64,000 bases of DNA from Paraburkholderia polaris (lineage in GTDB: Bacteria; Pseudomonadota; Gammaproteobacteria; Burkholderiales; Burkholderiaceae): the NCBI RefSeq assembly GCF_012927345.1, contig NZ_JABBGJ010000002.1:247205-311204 (forward strand), in the 5' to 3' direction. The notes beneath the pieces are model-generated. The model was not told the DNA's origin. It did no database searches and worked only from the letters and a program-made list of their open reading frames with translations. Every line of letters begins with the position of its first letter. Position 1 is the stretch's first letter. A program made the position numbers and the translations under genes. Shown here piece after piece: positions 63,435-64,000 of this stretch.

Positions 63435-64000
63435 ATGCAGGACATCAAAAAAGGTAGAAGACAGGCAATCAAGACGCTGGGTGCGGCACTCGCGGCGTCC
63501 GCGCTGCCCATGCCGTTCGTCAATCTGAGAGCGCAGGAACAGAACTTCTCCGGCAAGACACTACGCTTGCTGACCTGGTCCGACGACACCGGCGCCGCCG
63601 CCTTGCGCAACATCGCCGCCACGTTCGCGGCGAAGACCGGCGCGAAGGTCATCGCCGATCGCGCCGACGGCACCTCCGGCATGGTCGCCAAGGTCAAGGC
63701 GGCGGGCGATCGCCCCACTTACGACGTCATCACGCTGGCCGGCGTCGGCGCTTCAGGTCTCGGCGATGCGGGTCTCCTGATGAAGCCCGATCTCGACAAG
63801 CTGCCGAACCTGAAGGACGTCGCGCCGCAATACCGCACGGGCGCGAACGGCTTCGGCGTGGGTTATCTGCTGTGGTCGGACGGTTTGATCTACAACACCT
63901 CGACGGTCAAGACGGCGCCGACCACATACGAAGCATTGTGGGACCCGAAGTACGCCGGACGCCTGTTCCTGCCGCCGCCCGAATGGGCCGAAGCGGTGGA
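63435..64000 (+). CDS. Polyamine-type ABC transporter binding protein, N-terminal part
   Basis: The first 188 residues of an exported extracellular solute-binding protein; the gene runs off the right edge. The N-terminus is a twin-arginine-like signal (KKGRRQAIKTLGAALAASALPMP). The mature part has LRLLTWSDDTGAAALRNIAATF, YDVITLAGVGASGLGDAGLL and TTYEALWDPKYAGRLFLPPP, the pattern of PotD/spermidine-putrescine binding proteins. GGGAGA precedes two adjacent ATGs (63432, 63435). Placed after the aruI-like operon, it may take up guanidino or polyamine compounds. Confidence 0.88.
   Translation, partial: MQDIKKGRRQAIKTLGAALAASALPMPFVNLRAQEQNFSGKTLRLLTWSDDTGAAALRNIAATFAAKTGAKVIADRADGTSGMVAKVKAAGDRPTYDVITLAGVGASGLGDAGLLMKPDLDKLPNLKDVAPQYRTGANGFGVGYLLWSDGLIYNTSTVKTAPTTYEALWDPKYAGRLFLPPPEWAEAV

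Overview
The window looks like a chromosomal segment of a Burkholderiales beta-proteobacterium, most like Paraburkholderia or Caballeronia. This is inferred from high GC coding sequence, two 16-stranded porins of the beta-proteobacterial type, many LysR/GntR/TetR/Fis-type regulators beside small catabolic clusters, and typical families (bacterioferritin, CHASE-GGDEF-EAL, Acr3/ArsH). No rRNA, tRNA, CRISPR array or intact insertion sequence was seen. Both ends cut genes: a MetR-like regulator on the left and a polyamine-type solute-binding protein on the right.

Layout. 0.5-4.1 kb: a periplasmic binding protein overlapping a CHASE-PAS-GGDEF-EAL c-di-GMP enzyme. 4.2-10.2 kb: an FCD/GntR regulator with two near-identical operators, a gamma-glutamyltransferase-family enzyme, two MFS transporters and a GAF protein. 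10.5-12.2 kb: bacterioferritin facing an ECF sigma / membrane protein / ferredoxin operon. 12.4-15.5 kb: two metallo-beta-lactamase-fold hydrolases and a TetR regulator. 15.7-20.6 kb: a Fis-type regulator without its AAA+ domain, a SnoaL-monooxygenase fusion, a porin and a small secreted protein. 20.6-28.0 kb: a LysR-controlled Cai-like set (CoA ligase, acyl-CoA dehydrogenase-like protein, CaiB-type CoA transferase, MFS, porin). 28.1-30.8 kb: small envelope and stress proteins (BON, YSC84, DUF3096-like, PRC-barrel) and a serine-hydrolase remnant. 31-36.3 kb: two large secreted proteins, a beta-propeller and a glycosidase with a 43-unit Pro-Thr/Ala linker, separated by 0.9 kb of AT-richer DNA.

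36.5-43.5 kb is a basic-amino-acid island: a YheO/DauR-type regulator, two ornithine-cyclodeaminase-family enzymes, a cationic amino-acid binding protein, a DadA-like D-amino-acid dehydrogenase, a CtlX-like hydrolase and an Lrp regulator. It fits functionally with the genes at 60.1-64 kb (2-ketoarginine decarboxylase AruI-like, guanidinobutyraldehyde dehydrogenase-like, polyamine-type binding protein). A D-arginine dehydrogenase would make the substrate of AruI. This link is inference.

44.3-50.2 kb holds a dienelactone hydrolase, an SDR/LysR pair, a secreted alpha/beta hydrolase, a GNAT enzyme and a gene remnant. 50.3-52.9 kb is an arsRBCH-type arsenic operon (Acr3 type) with an apparently leaderless arsR. 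53.1-58.5 kb carries an Ogt alkyltransferase with a C-terminal clamp-binding-like motif, a leucine-rich-repeat protein kinase, an orphan sugar-binding protein and a shortened wHTH-ATPase regulator. An IS6-family transposase relic lies before the aruI-like operon.
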